From contig JAJOZX010002364.1 of assembly GCA_023014485.1 (NCBI GenBank), positions 148,501 to 212,500 of the forward strand: a stretch of DNA of 64,000 nt, given 5' to 3'. The notes below the pieces were generated by a model that saw nothing but the letters and a program-made list of their open reading frames with translations, made no database searches and was not told where the DNA came from. How positions within the stretch are numbered: the first letter of the stretch is position 1; the number at the start of each line of letters is the position of its first letter. The stretch is from Bathynomus jamesi. Lineage: Eukaryota; Arthropoda; Malacostraca; Isopoda; Cirolanidae. Shown piece by piece: positions 31,411 to 41,039 of the stretch. Both the position numbers and the translations under genes were made by a program.

Positions 31411-32449
31411 CTAAACGCTATTATGACGTTTCTAACCCATCCTCTTACGGCGGCGTAGATAGACTGTACAGAAGTGTTTACGGAGTAGGAAAAAAAGATG
31501 TTGAAAGATTTTTGAGGGAGCAGGACGCTTATACGCTTCATAAGCCTGTGAGAAAAAGGTTTAAAACAGCCAAGACAACGGCTTCCTCGATTGATTCTAT
31601 TTGGCAAGCAGATTTAACAGACATGCAAAGATATTCTGTGTATAACGATGGTTACCGCTACATTCTATTCATAATAGACGTATTCTCTAGATATCTGTGG
31701 CTAGTTCCTCTGAAAAATAAATCACCTGAAACAGTTGCTAAAGCCACCAAAACGCTAATGTTAAAAGAAAACAGGGTTCCTGGCTATTTTTGTACGGATA
31801 TGGGGAAGGAATTTATAGGCCGTGCTTTTCAGAACATGTTGACAGAGTTTAATATCAGCTATTACACAACCAATTCTATACATAAGGCTTCTTTAGCTGA
31901 AAGAGTTCAGCGCACCATAAAGGAACGCATGCACCGTTATTTTACACATAAAAACACACAGATTTCTAGACATTCTGGAATCATTGGCATCATCCTACAA
32001 CCGCTCACACCATCGCACGATTGGGACAACACCTAACGAAGTTTTAGAAAGAGGTACGCTCCCGAGAAGAGATGGATCACCACCACCACCACACTGCGCG
32101 CTTCAAAATCAATGATTATGTAAGGCTGTCGCGTTCGGGGAATAAATTCGCAAAGGGTTTTGAGCAAGGATGGACACGCGAGATTTTTAAAGTTAGGGCT
32201 ATGAGACCTAAAGGTGAGATAATGATGTATTACATTGAAGATTTGAATGGGGAAGAAATCTCAGGAGGTTTTTACCGCGAGGAATTGCAGAAAGTTGCGT
32301 TTAATTTAGAAAAAAATGTGTTTAAAATTGAGAAAATTTTAGGAAGCAAAGGTACAGGAAAGAGAAAAATGTACCTGGTGAAATGGCTAGGGTACCCAGA
32401 AAGCTTCAACACCTATATAAAAGCTGATGCAATAATGAAGTTTAAATAG
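31395..32449 (+). pseudogene. INT: Retroviral-type integrase with chromodomain, copy B
   Basis: This is an rve-family integrase that would insert the element into host DNA. After an N-terminal zinc-binding-like region the DDE core shows Asp in WQADLTDM (31605), Asp in YFCTDMGKEF (31790) and Glu in SLAERVQR (31900), with about 33 residues between the last two. Then come an SH3-like segment (DYVRLSRSGNKFAKGFEQG) and a C-terminal chromodomain (MYLVKWLGYPESFN), which usually targets histone marks. A one-base frameshift near 31965 splits core from C-terminus; a run of CAC codons at 32075-32095 is a local oddity. All three catalytic residues remain. Confidence 0.9.
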
Positions 32450-32457
32450 TATGCAAC

Positions 32458-33315
32458 ATGGCTCCTAACCATTTCTACGTCACACTCCCGTCCTCCTCGT
32501 CCCTGTCTGTACACCCTAACAACACACTAGCCAACTTTGTAACAGAGCTCCACAAGCACATTGAATTGGGTCGTGATTCGTATGAGGTGGGGATATGCGA
32601 AATTCAGCTGGACACCATCTTTTTAAATATTGAACATAAAGAAACCGTTTTTACGATTCTTAGAGACATTGACGAGTGTGAAAAAGCTGGGGTAGCTATG
32701 GATGAAACTATGCGTATCGCTCGGACTAAGGTTGCACGGTATTACAGTACAGAAGTAAGACTAGGACCGGGTCAATATGGTTCGGCCGAGGATGTTGTGA
32801 GAGGCTTAAACGTAAGTTTAAGAAACTCAAACCTTACGAATGATTTAGTATACGAAATCGTAAACAGCCCTGCACATACACTAATCCTAAAATCAAAGAC
32901 TAACAGACGTATTAAAGACCATAGAAAGTTCCAAATTCTAGCCAATGGCCGATATAGCGCAGCCTTCCAAAGAGACACATTTCACGAGACACAGCATGAC
33001 TTGTCCAGATTAATGTATCAATTGAAGATGGAGAAATTGGCTGAAAGGTCCCCAGACATGTGCTATATTTACAGTAATATAGTGGAGCACCAGTTTGTTG
33101 GGGATACCCAGGCACGCCTGCTGCGCATTGCTCACATCCCCAACCATAGAGGAAGGAGTTTGAGTATTACATATGACAGACCCCATTATGTGAATGTCGC
33201 AACTAATTTAATAACCAATATCTCAATATATATAAGAACGATTGAGGGTGAAAACTTCCCATTCGGTAACGGGAGCTTAACAGTGAAGCTACACTTTCGA
33301 CGCACTGAGTTATAA
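32458..33315 (+). CDS. mCP: Minor capsid (penton) protein, copy B
   Basis: An intact 285-residue frame with a good start (CAACATGGCTCC). The N-terminus HFYVTLPSSSSLSVHPNNTL and then ELHKHIELGRDSYEVGICEI is the signature of the Polinton penton family (PX of older nomenclature), a single jelly-roll capsomer at the vertices. Its C-terminal part (SPDMCYIYSNIVEHQFVG, ISIYIRTIEGE) is the best conserved part of copy A. Its TAA overlaps the ATG of the core gene (TAATG). Confidence 0.88.
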   Translation: MAPNHFYVTLPSSSSLSVHPNNTLANFVTELHKHIELGRDSYEVGICEIQLDTIFLNIEHKETVFTILRDIDECEKAGVAMDETMRIARTKVARYYSTEVRLGPGQYGSAEDVVRGLNVSLRNSNLTNDLVYEIVNSPAHTLILKSKTNRRIKDHRKFQILANGRYSAAFQRDTFHETQHDLSRLMYQLKMEKLAERSPDMCYIYSNIVEHQFVGDTQARLLRIAHIPNHRGRSLSITYDRPHYVNVATNLITNISIYIRTIEGENFPFGNGSLTVKLHFRRTEL

Positions 33316-33674
33316 TGGATAGAAAGCCTTTCACCGTCTATCGAGGGGTGCGATACCAGCGCGGTAGTGGACTTGGGTCCATTTTTTCATCCATACTACG
33401 TACGGCTGTTCCTTTGCTGAAGAGGGGTGCCAGATACCTTGGAAGGAAAGCGCTACAATCAGGTATTAACACTGCAGAAGACATATTGGCCGGGGCTAAA
33501 CCTAAAGAGGCTCTAAAAAAACATTTAAAGCGTACACGGGACGAAATCATCAAAGATGCAAAGAGAAAAATGCGTGGTGGCGGGAAGAAGAAGAAGCGGG
33601 CTGCCCGGAAGAAGAAGGGGTCACGTGGTATTAAACGTAAAAGGCTATCAAAAAAAAGTGCTGTAAGCGAATGA
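33315..33674 (+). CDS. Basic virion core protein (pX-like), copy B
   Basis: An intact 119-residue frame. Residues 5-70 hold YRGVRYQRGSGLGSIFSSIL, PLLKRGARYLGRKALQSG and an amphipathic look, resembling the conserved module of adenovirus pX/pVI-like core proteins described in adintoviruses. Residues 75-115 are extremely basic (KRKMRGGGKKKKRAARKKK), suited to DNA condensation and nuclear targeting. It lies between the two capsid genes and starts inside TAATG. A short MCP-proximal gap of about 100 bases follows. Confidence 0.8.
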   Translation: MDRKPFTVYRGVRYQRGSGLGSIFSSILRTAVPLLKRGARYLGRKALQSGINTAEDILAGAKPKEALKKHLKRTRDEIIKDAKRKMRGGGKKKKRAARKKKGSRGIKRKRLSKKSAVSE

Positions 33675-33777
33675 AACCTATGGTTGACCACTTTTTTGAC
33701 TGATATAAGCTAAGGACATTGATCTCATGAATCATAGTTTGTTTACCACTTGTCGAGAGAGGAGTCACTATTTCGCC

Positions 33778-35077
33778 ATGGCACGCTTCATCCACCCATG
33801 TAGTTCACAATGCTGTAAATCGGAGCTGTCCCTTTTTGAGCTGCCTCCAACCCAAGTTTCTATTGAGCACAGTGACTTTATTACAATTAACCCTTTAAAC
33901 ACAATTAGTTCCCCGAGTGCACCTATAGAATTCGTGATACCCAGCTCAGGCCCTTACTTTTTTGATCCAAGCTGTGTGCACATGTACGCTAAGCTACGTA
34001 TAGCCCATTCTGATGGAACGGTCTGCGATGACAAATATGCTGTATACCCTGAAACAAACTTTCTGCACTCCATATTCAACCAGTGTGACGTATATTTAAA
34101 TCAGACCAACATATCGGCAGGCACGGGGTACTATCATCTACGAGCCTATCTGGAAAATGTCCTCAACTTTTCCAAAGAAGCGAAGGCTACCTTTTTAAGT
34201 GCGAGGGATATTATCAAACTAAAGATGAAAGTAGTATAAAGGACAAATTTAAAAATTCTAAAAAGAAAATATACGAGTGTTTTGGACGGTTGCACACAGA
34301 TTTCACTTTCCAGGAGAAGTTGCTTGTCAACGGGGTGGATATGAAAATAAAGCTCACCCGCACGATTCCTGAGATCTGCTTAAATCTGGATGCTGATCAA
34401 GAGGAGGGTGCAAAGCCCGTTGTGGTTCACATTATGGACACATACCTCCGCGTACGGCGAGTGAAATTAAGTTCACCAAAACAACTAGAAATTGAGAAAA
34501 ATTTACTAAACGCTACAGTGAAATATCCTATTAACAGAGTGCAAATCAAACTATATACGGTTCCTGCAGGGTTGGCATCGAAGCAGATAGAAAACATTGC
34601 CCTGGGAAATCTTCCTAAAAGGATATTAATCGGTATGCAGGACCATGCTTCGGTGAATGGAAAATATAAAAAGAGTGCCTTTAAATTCGAGAATTTCGGA
34701 CTTAAAATATAACTCTATACGTTAATGGCACTGCTTTGGGTGGAACAATGGGTACGGACTATTCATCAGACGCTGTGTTACCTCTTTGTGCCAGAGCCTA
34801 TAGTAATCTGACCCATATTGCAGGTGATTGTGATGAGCTTGGTAATGGGGTAACGCAGGAAGAATTCATTGATCAATTTAACCTTTATCCGTTTGACATT
34901 ACACCTGACTTATCTGCTAGCGTAAATACCCATTTAACCCCACAGCAGAGCGGAAACATCTCAGTGCGGCTGGAATTCGCCAAGCCTATAGACGCTCCTA
35001 TTAGTGTACTAGTATATCTCGAATCGCAAGCCCTAATAGAAGTAGATAGATTTAGGAGCGTTATCACTGACTTTTAA
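33778..35077 (+). pseudogene. MCP: Major capsid protein (double jelly-roll), copy B
   Basis: The ATG at 33778 (CGCCATGGCA, strong context) is chosen over an upstream ATG at 33727 because copy A aligns from the same Met. The family signature includes INPLNTISSPSAPIEFV, YFFDPSCVHMYAKLRI and SIFNQCDVYLNQ, then TFQEKLLVNGVDMKIKL and, at the end, LYPFDITPDLSASVNTH. The total of about 433 codons is normal for F54H12.2-like Polinton capsids. Two one-base frameshifts, near 34222 and 34710, break it into three open parts. It would form the trimeric hexon-like capsomers. Confidence 0.88.
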
Positions 35078-35079
35078 AA

Positions 35080-35559
35080 TGGATGCTAATACACTTCAGA
35101 AAGTAATGGAACGAGTCACACGTTCCAAATTTATCGGGTGTTTGCGAAGAATGAAACATTGAGTTTGCCAAGTACGCGAGAATGCGGTAGTCTTATTGTG
35201 AACACAGATGTCATCGGTAATGAAGGGATTCACTGGATCGCTGTCTATTTTAAAAATAGACAGCGCCTGTACTATTTTGATTCACTCGGTACTCAACCCT
35301 GGAGTGACCCTATTATTGTAAAATTTCTCGCTCAGTTACATATTCCCGAAGTTGTATGGAACCCATTTCGTATACAAGGATATTTTAGTAATGTTTGCGG
35401 AATGTACTGCGTCTCATTTCTCACGCATATGTCATGTGATAAAGAATTTATAAATTTTTAAATTTATTTGACCCGTGTCACACTCGCCGAAACGATGAAA
35501 TGGTATGCAGACAGATAAAAATCCGTTTTCCAATTGTACGTACTCGTTGTATAGTATAA
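35080..35559 (+). pseudogene. PRO: Adenain-like cysteine protease, copy B
   Basis: The start ATG lies two bases after the MCP stop. The triad is complete: His in GIHWIAVYF, Asp in YYFDSLGTQPW and Cys in NVCGMYCVSF. A one-base loss near 35138 separates the first 20 codons, and another lesion near 35458 shifts the last 33. The open middle is 35138-35461. It is the last gene of the late cluster; an AATAAA at 35626 is a plausible poly(A) signal. Confidence 0.87.
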
Positions 35560-35625
35560 TGTTTTTGTTCGTATATTTGTAACGATATATTCTGTAGTTG
35601 GTTATTGTACTGATTTCTTTCATTT

Positions 35626-35631
35626 AATAAA
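35626..35631 (+). promoter_or_regulatory. Candidate late poly(A) signal, copy B
   Basis: AATAAA lies about 70 bases after the protease frame and between it and the antisense exon 2. Copy A has AATAAA on its minus strand at a comparable position. Confidence 0.4.
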
Positions 35632-35682
35632 TTTATGAAAATATATTGTCTTCTTACCCCAAAAAGATCGAAAAACACTTAC

Positions 35683-35784
35683 ATTATTTCGGTGTGACAT
35701 TGCTGACTGATCAGTATATCCTCCGTATTCATGACACGAGATTCTTCAAAAGATTGTATAACACGTGTCAAATCCTCATCGGAC
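35683..35784 (-). CDS. Early exon 2 (candidate PolB leader), copy B
   Basis: On the minus strand it is bounded by the acceptor TTCCTTTAAG and the donor AT|GTAAGTG. It has 34 codons in the phase set by exon 1 and starts (after the split Met) with SDEDLTRVIQSFEESR, related to AELDRVIATFRDSFEE in copy A. It is shorter than the copy A exon by 25 codons at its distal end. Joining it to the PolB acceptor would meet a stop after two codons unless a one-base loss at that acceptor is assumed. Confidence 0.5.
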
Positions 35785-36043
35785 CTTAAAGGAATAATGT
35801 TCATTCTTTTAAAACATATACAGAGTATTCAGACAGATCCCCATTATGTGAAGATATCTTTGGTTCATTTAAGAGGAATAACATTGATTGCCATAAAAAA
35901 TTTCGATTTTAGCATAATGGGGATAAGAGGTAAAACCAAATAACATTGATTGCCATAAAAAAAATTTCGTTTTTTGGTGAGTATCTATTTGACGAGATAC
36001 TACAACCCATCCATATATATAAAATCGAAATATAGACACTTAC

Positions 36044-36213
36044 ATTTCTATGGTAGTCCCTTGCGTCGGATTGTAAGGAGCGTCACTGCAAATATCTTCT
36101 ACGGTTTGCGTTGGAAATAATTCATCACGGTCAATCGCGTTAAAAAGACTAATTGCCGTTAATGCTGCAGTGTCACTTTCTTCATACAAATCTGGGGAGA
36201 CGTACAGGTCCAT
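36044..36213 (-). CDS. Early exon 1 (candidate PolB leader), copy B
   Basis: The ATG at 36213 (CACCATGGAC, near-perfect Kozak) opens 56 codons of an acidic peptide (MDLYVSPDLYEESDT...), ending with DELFPTQTVEDICSDAP...IEM at a consensus donor GTAAGTG. It shares the TQ.V.DIC.D.P pattern with copy A. The function is unknown. TATA lies 75 bases upstream. Confidence 0.6.
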
Positions 36214-36279
36214 GGTGGAGGGAATGATTATTCACTGACGCGAAAATAGCTACTGTTACTCCCAACTGAAAAATATCCC

Positions 36280-36290
36280 CTTTTATATGC
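36280..36290 (-). promoter_or_regulatory. Early TATA promoter of copy B
   Basis: ATATAAAAGGGG on the minus strand is followed by ATATTTTTCAGTTG, matching the copy A promoter in motif order and distance to ATG. Upstream on the same strand lies GGGGCGGAGCTTGG, a GC-box-like element. Confidence 0.7.
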
Positions 36291-36404
36291 ACAATCGCCA
36301 AGCTCCGCCCCAAAAGACCAGATGTTCATCGTGATTGGCTGTCGGTGTAGCTGGGTGGAGCTATGATGTGTACCAATCCGCTATAACGGGTCCGGACGAG
36401 TAAC

Positions 36405-36470
36405 ATATATATAAAATCGTGTTTCTTGTGAATAAATTATAGACACTTACATTTCTATGGTAGTCCCTTA
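36405..36470. repeat. Duplicated piece of exon 1/donor region
   Basis: The phrase TATAGACACTTACATTTCTA with TGGTAGTCCCTT and an upstream ATATATATAAAATCG recurs from 36013-36061. The second copy therefore carries the last bases of exon 1, the splice donor and some intron, outside the promoter. Confidence 0.7.
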
Positions 36471-36606
36471 TATTATATTTTTATTTTTACTTACAAGTTA
36501 TTAGTAATGTTTTCACAAATTCTTGTGTTAACATAATTTCAATTGTTAACTTATTTTATAATAAAGAAATATATCCTAATTATATTTTTAAAAGAGCATT
36601 CGGTTT

Positions 36607-37335
36607 CCACGTTAAACTGTGGGTCTAAGGCGGAGTGAAAACCTTTCCAATTCGGCGAGAAATTACACTAGGGGACAACGAAAATTATTTGGTGTTTCTT
36701 ATAGAACTTTTGATACTGATTCCGGTTTCAGAATTTTTCTATCACCCATAGTTTTCGAGAAAATAATATTTCCATTTACTCAGAGTTTCCCCTTATAGAC
36801 AATGCAGGTCCTGAGCTTTAATTATCTCGATGAAATAGTGAGCAATCGACGAGATGTATTTCTGAATCCACGTTAAACTGTGGGTCTAAGGCGGAGTGAA
36901 AACCTTTCCAATTCGGCGAGAAATTACACTAGGGACAACGAAAATTATTTGGTGTTTCTTATAGAACTTTTGATACTGATTCCGGTTTCAGAATTTTTCT
37001 ATCACCCATAGTTTTCGAGAAAATAATATTTCCATTTACTCAAGTTTCCCGCTTATAGACAATGCAGGTCCTGAGCTTTAATTATCTCGATGAAATAGTG
37101 AGCAATCGACGAGATGTATTTCTGAATCCACGTTAAACTGTGGGTCTAAGGCGGAGTGAAAACCTTTCCAATTCGGCGAGAAATTACACTAGGGGACAAC
37201 GAAAATTATTTGGTGTTTCTTATAGAACTTTTGATACTGATTCCGGTTTCAGAATTTTTCTATCACCCATAGTTTTCGAGAAAATAATATTTCCATTTAC
37301 TCAAAGTTTCCCCTTATAGACAATGCAGGTCCTGT
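36607..37335. repeat. 261-bp satellite, 2.8 tandem units
   Basis: Units start at 36607, 36868 and 37128 with CCACGTTAAACTGTGGGTCT and include AAACCTTTCCAATTCGGCG and TTTCGAGAAAATAATATTTCC. Copies are nearly identical (few indels), so the expansion is recent. The start of each unit matches the core of the tRNA- and 5S-derived SINEs. The third unit stops at the left end of the next MITE. Confidence 0.9.
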
Positions 37336-37808
37336 ACACAATTGTTTGAACACGATTGTTCGAAAACCATAGTTCGAAAAACAAAAAGTATTAAAAAACA
37401 TTAAAAGTTAAAAATCTTTATTCATACGTTATTCAAAGTTAAAAATCTTTATTAATAAAACAGGATAGAAGCATATGAAAGTCAAGGTAAACTATAGTTG
37501 CAAATTATAGTTAGGTTAGGTTAGGTCAGGTCTCTTACATATAAAACCCATTCACTAAGAGCATTGGCTTTCCTTTCTCACTAAAAACAAACTGCCATTT
37601 TAAGGGTGGTTTAACTGCAGCACTATAAATGTTAGTTTAAATGAAGAGGCTAACCTTCTTATTTACGTCTTCGTATTTGCGTCTTGACAACTAAGATTTT
37701 ATTTAGTTGGTTGTTCATTCGAACAATTATAACGTCGAATAATTGTTGCTTCGAACAACTGTTTTTCGAACTATGGTTTTCGAACAATTGTGTTCGAACA
37801 ATCGTCCG
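37336..37808. mobile_element. MITE with TTCGAA-rich inverted ends
   Basis: The left end has GATTGTTCGAAAACCATAGT at 37352; its complement, ACTATGGTTTTCGAACAATT, occurs at 37770, with additional inverted GTTCGAA units on each side. It is about 470 bp, AT-rich inside, with a TTAGG-like run at 37512. No coding was seen. It interrupts the third satellite unit. Confidence 0.65.
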
Positions 37809-37895
37809 TAATTCGATTATTATTTATTATAATTGTGGGTATAGTTAACCTGGAAAAAAGAAAGTAAATTTAAATTAGTACACAACGTTATTTGA

Positions 37896-38054
<159 letters not shown>

Positions 38055-38221
38055 GTGGGTATATCTAAGAAATGAAGAGGATTTGTTCAAGCTGTCTGGG
38101 AGAAAGGTAAAAATTATGGTCAGAAAAAAATCGCCTCTGGCAATAGGTGAATCGAATGGACACAGAGTCTCCTTTTCCTCGTGTGTGTGTGTGTGCGCGT
38201 GTGTGTGTATAGATTTGAGAA

Positions 38222-38880
38222 TACGATCGTTTGTTTTGGTTAATTTCAATTGATTAATTTCTTTAGAATTCGTTTTTTTGCAATTTTCTTCGTTTCTTCT
38301 TTCGTTTTTCGGTATTTAAATAGGAAATAAATGATTTATTGGAACGTGTGTTTAAATGAATCTTCCAATTGATTAACTATATAAATATATTGTGGTATTT
38401 TATATGGTTGAATCTTCCAATTGATTAACTATATAAATATATTGTGGTATTTTGATTAATATATGTTTCTTCGTAAGCGCATTGAGAATGTGTTTCATTG
38501 TAGAAGTAATTTAGATTTCGGCTTTTTTCAATTTTCTTCGCAGGGGATTGGGGGGAATGAGACCCGACCCCGTTATAGCGGATTGTGTTTTGGCTAATTT
38601 CAATTGATTAATTTCTTTAAATTTCGTTTTTTTTTCAATTTTCTTCGCAGGGGAATGAGGCTGTTTCATAAATTTTCATTTCGTTTGGAGTGAAGGGAGG
38701 CTTATCAGGGTTGGGGGGAAGGTCTCTCAACCAGCAGGTGTTCTTCGAAACCGACCCCGTTATAGCGGATTGTGTTTTGGCTAATTTCAATTGATTAATT
38801 TCTTTAAATTTCGTTTTTTTCAATTTTCTTCGCAGTGGATGAGGCTCGTGTGTTTCATAAATTTTCATTTCGTTTCGTTA
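38222..38880. repeat. Tandemly repeated noncoding block
   Basis: GGCTAATTTCAATTGATTAA and TTTCGTTTTTTTCAATTTTC followed by TTCGCAG recur near 38230 (partial), 38591 and 38777 (period about 186). A separate duplication, GAATCTTCCAATTGATTAAC, occurs at 38356 and 38410 (54 bp apart). The units carry CCCGTTATAGCGGATTG, also present upstream of the copy B promoter. Confidence 0.7.
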
Positions 38881-39109
38881 TTCGTGACTTAAATATTTAT
38901 AATAAAAATTAAGTGTGTAAAAATTATTTATTTAATAAACAGAATTTGATTGGATTCATCTACCGTCATATATTGTGGTACACTATTTAAATGGATGATT
39001 AATATATGGTTTTTGCTATCTGGAATACATGGCGCTATCTGGCAACTCAGCCAGAATAGAGGTTTATAAAAGACCGAGAAGCTGATGAAAGAATCATTCA
39101 AGCTCGGCT

Positions 39110-39640
39110 CCCAGCCGAGCAAGGACCTCTGGTCCTTCTCTTTCTGGCCCTTTTGGAAAACCCCTTAGAGGCCTCTTAGGTTAGGTAAACGAAAATAGCT
39201 TGGGGGAGAACTCCGCCTCCAAGTTGCATGCCTTGCAATCAAAGGCAACTACTCTCTCTCTCTCTCTCTCTCCTGCAGGTGTACCCCTCCCCCCCTTGGC
39301 TCAGCCAACTGACTGATTCAGCCAACTGGCTGATTAGGAGCCTATAAAACAACGCCTCGGCTGAAGTCTTAATATGCACTTGGCTCCTGCCAGGTGAACA
39401 CCTCTCCTCCTTTCTCTCCTCCTTTCTCTCCTTTCTGGCCCTTTGGGGGGAATAGCTTGGGGGAGAACTCCGCCCCCAAGTTGCATGCCCCTTGCAACCG
39501 GCAGCAAAGGCCAGTACTCTTTTTTTTTTTGCAACACCCCACCCCCCTTTTCAACACCCCCACCCCCTTTGCAACATTACGTGATCACTTGCAACATTCC
39601 TGCACTCTAACCTTTTGCGGCTATACTACTATTGCATAAT
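39110..39640. repeat. Duplicated CT/C-rich segment
   Basis: TAGCTTGGGGGAGAACTCCG followed by AAGTTGCATGCC occurs at 39195 and 39450, each followed by a TTGCAA phrase and a CT or T tract, about 255 bases apart. No gene was recognised; the frames across it are simple-sequence artefacts. Confidence 0.55.
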
Positions 39641-39702
39641 AAAGTGACAAATTTGCCTATGTATGGAGACTTTTGACTCACCTTGTATTTATCACTTTAA
39701 AC

Positions 39703-40411
39703 TAGCGTTTCTTAACCTTTTTCGACATCAGCACCCCCTGTAGTTAGGTCTAGGCAGTCCAGCACCCCCTTCACCTGGTTAGTAGCAAAAAGCACCACGC
39801 AAATACAAACCAAATAAGAATATGAGTACAATTTATAGCTAACCAATAATATTTTGAATAAAAAGATATGAAGTTAAAGCAAAGTGAACATACATTTAAA
39901 AGCAGCACATTTAGAGTAAAAAATAAACGAGGAAAATTTTAAAACGATATTAAGACAAGACACACAAAGCATTATATTTACAAATTCAAACCTAAATACT
40001 TTCTTGAATATAACAATATAATATAATACTTGTTCTTGAATATAACAATAGATCAAGCGGCCAAAAGAAATGTTAAGAATAACAATCAAGGAGAATTACT
40101 TACCCCCTAATCTTGGGGTCAAAATCATGCAAAAAAAGTAAATTTCTTGTGACACAGAGTCAACGTCTTCCTTCTTAATATTAATGGTGATAATGTAAAC
40201 GTGCAATAAATCTTTGGTAATTAAATATATATTCAAATTCTCATACAATAATATCTGTTAATAAAATAGAAAAGATTAGGAGTTTGTGAAGGAGTTTGGT
40301 TAACGGACCTAACGTATCCATACTGCACATGACAGAAGCTCTTTCCCAGCATCCCTAAAATCGATTTCAGGACCCCCTGGGGGTGCTAGCACCCAAGGTT
40401 AAGAAACTCTG
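39703..40411. mobile_element. Nonautonomous hAT element
   Basis: The ends TAGCGTTTCTTAACCTTTTT and the complement CAGAGTTTCTTAACCTTGG are inverted. The 8-bp target duplication CTTTAAAC is perfect (39695-39702 and 40412-40419). It is 709 bp with subterminal GCACCCCC clusters and no transposase. This combination is diagnostic of hAT. Confidence 0.9.
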
Positions 40412-40542
40412 CTTTAAACAATGGTAAAGTGTGGTTTTGTTATCGTTATATGAAAGGGTTCACAGCCATTCTTTATTAATTACTTCCAAAGGACGTTTTA
40501 TATATTTTTTTTGAGTTACGCCATGTAATGCAACACAATATA

Positions 40543-40986
40543 TGAGGGGTCCCGCGTCTTAAGGTATCTAAGCGCCAAAATTAAAATTCGCCAGAAATCA
40601 TCTTCAAAATTCAGCAATATTCTCGCAATAGTATATCTGTTATTAATTGAGCTAGAACGTTCATTTTTTGGCTAAATTAGAGTTCTAAGTATGCTAAGGA
40701 AGATGTTGATGAGTTTTTGGAATAGATTTTCATATTTTATATTTTATATATATATTTTTTTAATTTTTTGATTTTCTTATTATGCCAAACTGGGCGACAG
40801 AGCCCAGCTGGCGATAGAGGTGAAAAAAGTAGTTCGCTTCATAAGGTTTTCAACCATACTTCTAGTGTCGTAAGGTCATTATAACCCAAACCACGCGATA
40901 GAAGAAGGGTGAAAATAGTGATATCCATCAAAAACACGTTTTCGCCTGTGGCGGCGCTTAGATACCTTAAGACGCGCGACCCCTCA
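40543..40986. mobile_element. MITE with 34-bp inverted ends
   Basis: TGAGGGGTCCCGCGTCTTAA continuing GGTATCTAAGCGCC at the left, and its complement at 40953-40986. It is flanked by TA on both sides, as in the Tc1/mariner superfamily. It is noncoding and 444 bp long. Confidence 0.8.
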
Positions 40987-41039
40987 TATGTGGATGGATG
41001 AAAGAATAATGTAGGGTAAAGAGCGTGTTATGAGGATTT

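Larger units (their letters stand above)
27652..36470 (-). mobile_element. Endogenous Maverick/Polinton (adintovirus-like), copy B
   Basis: This is the inverted counterpart of copy A: PolB (-) at the left, late cluster (+) from 29729 to 35559, early exons and promoter (-) at the right end. Protein similarity to copy A is high throughout (ATPase nearly identical), so both come from one family. Copy B has open ATPase, 244-aa, penton and core genes; the small ORF, integrase, MCP and protease carry one or two frameshifts each. The PolB side is lost beyond the Exo II motif and replaced by FLYWCH coding sequence. Terminal inverted repeats were not found. Confidence 0.85.

Noticed and set aside
32075..32100. 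Engineered poly-His tag
   Set aside because: The short CAC run lies inside the natural integrase C-terminal region after a frameshift; copy A has CAACACACTACGC-like sequence at the same place. No vector sequence is present.
15529..35559. Nimavirus (WSSV-like) or adenovirus integration
   Set aside because: The capsid, integrase with chromodomain, A32-like ATPase and adenain-like protease set is the Maverick/adintovirus combination. Adenoviruses lack an rve integrase and nimavirus genes are of a different type.
13861..36470. Terminal inverted repeats of the viral copies
   Set aside because: I compared the sequences outside both early promoters and around the junction by eye and found no convincing long match, so none is annotated.
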